From assembly GCF_011326725.1 (NCBI RefSeq), contig NZ_JAANCO010000001.1, forward strand, positions 62,001-126,000: 64,000 nucleotides of DNA, read 5' to 3'. Made by a program: the position numbers and the translations under genes. Under the pieces are notes generated by a model. The model made no database searches and was not told the DNA's origin. It worked only from the letters and a program-made list of their open reading frames with translations. Of the stretch, positions 59,953 through 64,000 are shown piece by piece. How positions within the stretch are numbered: the stretch's first letter is position 1; each line of letters begins with the position of its first letter. This DNA is from Microbacterium excoecariae (lineage in GTDB: Bacteria; Actinomycetota; Actinomycetes; Actinomycetales; Microbacteriaceae).

Positions 59953-61647
59953 TCAGCCCTTCGAGGGGTCCTCGAGGCCCACGATCGTGAGGTCGGTCAT
60001 GCTCGTGTTCGGCACGTACCCGGCGATGTTCTCGCCCGGCAGGAAGATCCCGTTCTCGAGCACGAGCGGCGCGATCGGCGCGAGCTCCATGATCTGCTCG
60101 TCGAGGTCGCCCCACGCGGCGATGGCGGCGTCGCGGTCGTCCATCGTCTGGATCTCCGCGATGCGCTCGTTGATGGCCTCGTCGTCCAGCTGAGCGAGGT
60201 TCTGGTTTCCTCGATCCGTGATGACGGCGCCGTCGAACAGCGGCGGGATGAACGTCGACGCGCTCGAGGCCCAGTCCGGGCACCATCCGGTGATCGCCGC
60301 GTCGTTCTGCTTCGAGGGCGTCGCGATCGTCTCGTAGTAGATCGACGCGTCGATGACGTTGAGGTTCACCGTCACGCCGATCTGCTCGAGCGACTGCTGG
60401 ATCGCCTCGGCCTGCGCCTGCGCGACGGGGAGGTTGCGGATGTCGAGGGTGAACTCGAACCCGTCCTCGAGGCCCGCCTCCGCGAGAAGCGCCGTGGCCT
60501 CCTCGGCGTCGCCCGTATTGCCCTCGCTCGGGTACAAGTCGAAGTCCTTGTGGCCCGAGACGGCGTCCGGGATGATCGTCGTCGCGATCTCGGCGAGCTG
60601 CGTGCCGCCCGACGCGTTCTGCACGGCCGACCGGTCGATCGCCCAGTTGATCGCCTGGCGCACGCGGACGTCGTCGAACGGTTCCTTCGTGGTGTTCATC
60701 GACATGTAGGTCGTGCAGTACGCGGGCGCCGTGATCGCGCGCTCCTGGAGCTCCGGCGTCTGGATCCGCGGAAGCGTGGCGCTGCCGATCTTGCTCGCGA
60801 TCGCGTTCGCGTCCGTGCCCTGCCCGGCGATCATGCGCTCGTCGATCGTGGCCGAGTCGATGCCGATCTCGAACTCCCACGCGTCCGGGTAGGCCAGGCG
60901 CACGTCGTCCGTGTCGGCGTCCCAGTACTCGTTGCGCACGAGTTCGATGGAGCTGCCGGGCGTGTAGCTCTCGAGCGTGTAGGGGCCCGAGGCGATCACG
61001 TCGTTGATGAACTCGTCGCCGCCGCCCGTGCCCTCGGGGAAGGGGGCGGCGTTCGGCTGCGCCAGGACGTTGTCGAACTCGGGGAACGGCTCCTTCAGGT
61101 GGAACACGATCGTCTTGTCGTCGGGGGTTTCGATCGTCGGGAGGTCTCCCGAGACGTAGGGACCCTCGTAGTCCTCGGGCGCGTCGATGACCGACTTGAG
61201 GTACGGGGATCCGATCCCGATGTCCGGGTCCCACGCGCGCGAGATGCCGTACTTCATCTCGGCCGACGTGATGGGGTCGCCGTTGTCGAAGAAGAGGTCG
61301 TCCTTCAGCGTGTACGTCCACGTCAGGCCGTCGTCGGACACCTCACCGAGCGACTCGGCGAGGTCCGGAACGATCGCGTTCGGGTCCTCGGCGTCGCCGG
61401 CCGCCTGCATCGTGAGGCCGCGGTACATGAGGCGGTAGAACGCGTTCACGCCGCCGTCCCAGCCGCGCGCCGGGTCGAGATACGAGAAATCGGCGGTCTG
61501 CAGCATGTGCACCGTGCCGCCGGACTGCGGCTCGCCCGCCGCCGATCCCCCGCCCGATGCCTCTGTTGCGTCCCCTGAGCACGCGGTCGCGAGCATGACA
61601 CCCGCGAGCGTGAGCGCAATCGCGCCCGTCTTGAGCTTCTTCGTCAC
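59953..61647 (-). CDS. Peptide-binding lipoprotein of the ABC importer (SBP family 5)
   Basis: A 564-residue solute-binding lipoprotein. Signal peptide with lipobox ATAC and lipidated Cys23, Gly/Ser linker, then the family 5 fold: GGTVHMLQTADFSYLDPARGWDGG, LAESLGEVSDDGLTWTYTLKDDLFFDNGDPIT and FDDVRVRQAINWAIDRSAV. Peptide specificity cannot be read off. GTG start at 61647 with AAGGTAAGGAC upstream. First gene of the unit; a promoter with the large palindrome is upstream. Confidence 0.92.
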   Translation of the reverse strand: MTKKLKTGAIALTLAGVMLATACSGDATEASGGGSAAGEPQSGGTVHMLQTADFSYLDPARGWDGGVNAFYRLMYRGLTMQAAGDAEDPNAIVPDLAESLGEVSDDGLTWTYTLKDDLFFDNGDPITSAEMKYGISRAWDPDIGIGSPYLKSVIDAPEDYEGPYVSGDLPTIETPDDKTIVFHLKEPFPEFDNVLAQPNAAPFPEGTGGGDEFINDVIASGPYTLESYTPGSSIELVRNEYWDADTDDVRLAYPDAWEFEIGIDSATIDERMIAGQGTDANAIASKIGSATLPRIQTPELQERAITAPAYCTTYMSMNTTKEPFDDVRVRQAINWAIDRSAVQNASGGTQLAEIATTIIPDAVSGHKDFDLYPSEGNTGDAEEATALLAEAGLEDGFEFTLDIRNLPVAQAQAEAIQQSLEQIGVTVNLNVIDASIYYETIATPSKQNDAAITGWCPDWASSASTFIPPLFDGAVITDRGNQNLAQLDDEAINERIAEIQTMDDRDAAIAAWGDLDEQIMELAPIAPLVLENGIFLPGENIAGYVPNTSMTDLTIVGLEDPSKG

Positions 61648-61690
61648 AGCGGTAGTCCTTACCTTTCTCTGCCCCGTTGCATTGGGAGGG

Positions 61691-61736
61691 ACATTAGCAT
61701 CGGGCTATATGACAGTGCAATGTGCAACTGCACTGT
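61691..61736 (-). promoter_or_regulatory. Promoter and palindromic operator of the peptide importer operon
   Basis: On the minus strand -35 TTGCAC (61720-61715), an 18-base spacer and -10 TAATGT (61696-61691). A perfect inverted repeat ACAGTGCA-N9-TGCACTGT (61712-61736) covers the -35. It contains TGCAATGT, shared with the operator at 50796. Local A+T is high for this genome. Confidence 0.7.
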
Positions 61737-61739
61737 CCG

Positions 61740-62047
61740 TTCTAGTCGGTGACGCCGTCTCGATTAGGGGGAGAAACGAGATCGTCACAGCGGCCGAGGC
61801 GCATTTAACATGCGCGAAACATGCGCGGGCGCGGGGTGCCACGCGCGACCCGGTGGGGGCTGCGCGTGGGGGGGGGCAGAGCGTGCGACCCGGTGGAGCG
61901 GGGCGTGGGGTGGTTCCGTAGGGCGCAGACCACGTGGGGTGCTGGCGGGCTCTGCAAAGGCGATGCCACGGGCCCTGCGCGCGCGTCGGCCGGGGTGCTC
62001 GCGTGCGTGCGGCATCTAATCCGCCTGCGGGCCGGCCCCTCCCCGCT
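61740..62047. other. Intergenic region, no gene seen; short direct repeats
   Basis: About 300 bases between the importer promoter and the SDR promoter. The 10-mer AACATGCGCG is repeated at 61807 and 61818, and GCGACCCGGTGG at 61845 and 61885 (40 apart). A purine-rich run of nine G lies at 61868-61876. Reading frames here lack start signals. I see no RNA gene. Confidence 0.5.
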
Positions 62048-62053
62048 TACCCT
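62048..62053 (+). promoter_or_regulatory. Leaderless -10 element TACCCT
   Basis: TACCCT, six bases (GGCCGC) before the ATG at 62060. No ribosome site. Confidence 0.6.
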
Positions 62054-62059
62054 GGCCGC

Positions 62060-62836
62060 ATGCCTTCTTCCTCGCCGACCACCCTCATCACCGGCGCCAG
62101 CGCGGGCCTCGGCGCGGAGTTCGCCGCGCAGCTCGCCGCGCGCGGGCACGACCTCGTGCTCGTCGCCCGGCGCGAGGAACGCCTGCGGGAGCTCGCCGAT
62201 CGCCTCGCCGCCGACCACGGCGTGCTCGTGGAGACGATCGCCGCCGATCTCGCCTCAGACGGGGCCGCACGGCGCCTCCACGCCGAGACGGCATCCCGCG
62301 GGATCCACGTCACGGGTCTCGTGAACAACGCCGGGTTCGGCCTGAAGGGCGCCCTCGCCGACGAGGATCCGGCCCGCCTCGACGCCATGATCCACCTCAA
62401 TGTCGCCACCCTCACCGCGCTGACCCGCGCCTACCTGCCGGACATCCTCGCCGCGGGCGGGATCCTCGTGAACGTCGCGAGCACCGCGGCCTACCAGCCC
62501 TGCCCGAGCATGGCCGCCTACGGCGCGACGAAGGCGTACGTGCTGAGTTTCACGGAGGCGATCGCGCACGAGGCCCGAGGATCCGGGGCGCGGATCCTCG
62601 CCATCAGCCCCGGCGCCACCCGCACCGAGTTCTTCGACGAGGTGGGCACGGAGGCTATGGCGTTCGGCCGCTTCCAGTCGTCCCGCCAGGTCGTCGCGCG
62701 CACCCTCCGCGCCCTCGACGCGCGCTCGCGCCCCACGAGCGTCGTCTCCGGCCGCCTGAACGCACTCACCGCCGCGATCGCCCAGCGCGTCCCCCGCCGC
62801 CTCGCCCTCGCAGCGAGCGGCCGCGCGCTGCGCTGA
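62060..62836 (+). CDS. Short-chain dehydrogenase/reductase
   Basis: A 258-residue classical SDR: TLITGASAGLG (NADP motif, about 8-18), LVARREERL after strand 2 (Arg favours NADPH), LVNNAGFGLKG, NVASTAAYQPCPSMAAYGATKAYV with Ser, Tyr and Lys of the active site. The GFG and the C-terminal part resemble the DltE/YqjQ-type SDRs. The substrate is unknown. ATG at 62060 fixed by the TACCCT element; the frame is open further upstream but without start signals. Confidence 0.85.
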   Translation: MPSSSPTTLITGASAGLGAEFAAQLAARGHDLVLVARREERLRELADRLAADHGVLVETIAADLASDGAARRLHAETASRGIHVTGLVNNAGFGLKGALADEDPARLDAMIHLNVATLTALTRAYLPDILAAGGILVNVASTAAYQPCPSMAAYGATKAYVLSFTEAIAHEARGSGARILAISPGATRTEFFDEVGTEAMAFGRFQSSRQVVARTLRALDARSRPTSVVSGRLNALTAAIAQRVPRRLALAASGRALR

Positions 62837-62885
62837 GGCGCGCCGCGGGGGAGGTGCTCGGGGCGCGAGCCGGGGGCGAGCGGTT

Positions 62886-63610
62886 CGGGTCGCGCAGATG
62901 CACGCGAATCCGCGCCGGGAAGGTGCATTCGCGCGATCCGAGCGCGGCGGCGCGCGGCCAAGTCGCTCAAACGCACGAGGACCCGCACCGGGAAGGTGCA
63001 TACGCGCGATCCGAACGCTGTGGCGCGGGTGCGCGAGGCCAGATCGCTCAAACGCACGCTGATGCCCGCGGGGAAGGTGCATTCGGGCGACCCGAGCGTG
63101 GCGGCGCGCGGCCGGGTCGCGCAAATGCACCCGAACCCTCACCGCGAACGTGCATATGCGCGATCCGACGCGGACGCGCGCGGCCAGGTCGCTCAAACGC
63201 ACCCCGATCCGCAACGGGACGGTGCATACGCGCGAACCGAGCGCTAGGCCAGGTCGCACAAACGCACCCGGATCCGCGCCGCGAACATGCATACGCGCGA
63301 TCCGAATGCGGCGGCGCGCGGCCAGGTCGCGCAAATGCACCCGATTTCGGCCGAAATAGGTGCATACGCGCGACCCGAACGCGGTGGCGCGCGGCCAAGT
63401 CGCGCAAACGCACCGGATCCGCGCAGGGAAGGTGCATACGGGCGATCCGAACGCGCCAGCGCGCGGCCACGTCGCGCCCATGCACCAGGATCCGGCCGAG
63501 TTAGGTGCATATGCGCGATCCGAACGCGAAAGCGCGCGGCCAAATCGCGCAAACGCACCCGGATCCGCGCCGGGGAGGTGCATATGCGCGACCCGAAAGC
63601 GGCGAGGCCA
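62886..63610. repeat. Degenerate tandem array, about ten 73-bp units with internal hairpin
   Basis: Units begin with GGTGCAT or close variants at 62922, 62995, 63076, 63149, 63221, 63286, 63359, 63431, 63504 and 63577. Spacings are 73, 81, 73, 72, 65, 73, 72, 73 and 73. Each unit reads GGTGCATACGCGCGATCCG, a GCGGC/GCGCGCGGCC run, TCGCGCAAACGCACC and a GATC-centred short palindrome. GCACC and GGTGC of adjacent units pair across the centre; at 63344-63357 the centre is the perfect palindrome ATTTCGGCCGAAAT. Units differ mainly in compensating or single-base ways. The period is not a multiple of three, so it is not a protein repeat. Confidence 0.9.
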
Positions 63611-63632
63611 CCGCGCCCCCTCCGCGCCGCCC

Positions 63633-64000
63633 CTACCCCGCGCGGGCGTCGTCACCTCGGGCGGATCCGCGGGCGTCGAGGGCGAGTTCCTCGGCGTCGA
63701 CGGCGCGCAGCAGTTCGCGCATGACCTCCTCGCTGAGGCGGCCCGCGCGGCACTCCTCCAGGAGCACGCGGCGGCGCACCTCCAGCCACCCCTTCGATAG
63801 CGCCGTGAGCTCGCGGCCGATCGCGCCGCGGCGGGCGAGGGCGGCCTCGTCCTCCACGAGATCGCGCTGGCGCTCTGCGCGCTCGCTCTCCTTCTCCAGC
63901 CGCAGCAGCATGCGGGAGTACTTCTTGAAGATGGCGTCGCCGTCGGATCCGTGCGTCTCGAGCCAGGACTGCTGACGGCGGCGGAGGTACTCGATGCCGG
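63633..64000 (-). CDS. C-terminal part of a probable Na+/H+ antiporter
   Basis: The last ~122 codons of a gene entering from the right edge. The segment is charged and helical: GIEYLRRRQQSW, KKYSRMLLRLEKESERAER, SKGWLEVRRRVLLEECRAG, RLSEEVMRELLRAVDAEELAL. This matches the cytoplasmic tail of actinobacterial CPA1 Na+/H+ antiporters. No membrane part is in the window, so this is tentative; another coiled-coil protein is possible. An internal ATG at 63911 is not the start, since the frame continues upstream with the same character. Confidence 0.5.
   Translation of the reverse strand, partial: GIEYLRRRQQSWLETHGSDGDAIFKKYSRMLLRLEKESERAERQRDLVEDEAALARRGAIGRELTALSKGWLEVRRRVLLEECRAGRLSEEVMRELLRAVDAEELALDARGSARGDDARAG

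Noticed and set aside
62886..63610. CRISPR array
   Set aside because: The full 73-bp unit is conserved; there are no unique spacers of constant length, no short identical direct repeat, and no cas genes.
62255..63655. A 466-codon minus-strand frame (and several plus-strand frames) through the repeat array, giving repetitive MHLPGADPGAF-like peptides
   Set aside because: The 72-73 base period is not a multiple of three, units of 65 and 81 occur, and repeated peptides appear on both strands in several frames. This is non-coding repeat DNA that stays open by composition.
1..64000. A restriction-modification system explaining the GGATCC pattern
   Set aside because: No methyltransferase or endonuclease of that kind lies in the window, and such systems normally cause avoidance of their site rather than enrichment.

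Overview
The window is about 72% G+C and packed with genes. It has short or overlapping gene junctions, actinobacterial gene families (MetPS importer, three-Cys ArsR, CmtR, ClpC, ECF sigma factor with a DUF4349 partner) and many leaderless promoters. This fits a member of the Actinomycetota, most likely Microbacteriaceae. The family is inferred from gene content only. Several carbohydrate and glycopeptide modules suggest life on plant material.

Layout: 0-3.3 kb holds the N-terminus of an acetylxylan esterase, an HTH-less LysR-type effector domain protein and the metPS importer. 3.4-10 kb carries stress and metal genes: katG, an arsenic cluster (aquaporin, arsR, arsC), a 32-codon micro-gene, a class IV aminotransferase, tRNA-Ser(CGA), and a CDF exporter with cmtR. 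10-12.4 kb holds a PfkB kinase, a lipoprotein and a thioredoxin operon with two Cys-rich small proteins behind twin CsoR/CstR-like palindromes. 12.4-17.2 kb is a LacI-controlled sugar module. 17.2-27.4 kb has a short-chain dehydrogenase with its XRE regulator, a TspO-like protein, an AraC-controlled module (DUF5107/TPR protein and GH35 beta-galactosidase) and lactate dehydrogenase. 27.4-38 kb is mostly housekeeping: radA, an MFS exporter, YchJ- and SseB-like proteins, a GNAT, an ECF sigma factor with a DUF4349 protein, clpC and an exonuclease/BRCT protein. 38-40.1 kb is a GIY-YIG/DUF2075 helicase overlapping a MazG-like pyrophosphohydrolase, a candidate defence pair. 40.3-41.7 kb is a dicarboxylate/amino acid symporter.

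The most interesting part is 41.7-61.6 kb: seventeen consecutive genes on the minus strand, nearly all joined by ATGA or GTGA overlaps. In order of transcription they encode a peptide ABC importer, a proline iminopeptidase, an Xaa-Pro aminopeptidase and a cytoplasmic GH127 beta-L-arabinofuranosidase. After a 67-base gap with an operator-like site follow a full trans-4-hydroxyproline pathway (imine deaminase, 2-epimerase, three-subunit D-hydroxyproline dehydrogenase, 2-oxoglutarate semialdehyde dehydrogenase), a pyrroline-carboxylate reductase-like protein, a GntR regulator and a class V aminotransferase. Read together, this looks like one system that imports arabinosylated hydroxyproline-rich peptides such as extensin fragments, strips the arabinose, trims the peptides and burns hydroxyproline to 2-oxoglutarate.

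The right end holds a short-chain dehydrogenase, a degenerate array of about ten 73-bp repeats containing hairpins, and the C-terminus of a probable Na+/H+ antiporter. Two window-wide signals stand out: great over-representation of the palindrome CGGATCCG in all reading frames and between genes, and a recurring leaderless promoter shape, TANNNT followed by 6-7 bases and then the start codon.
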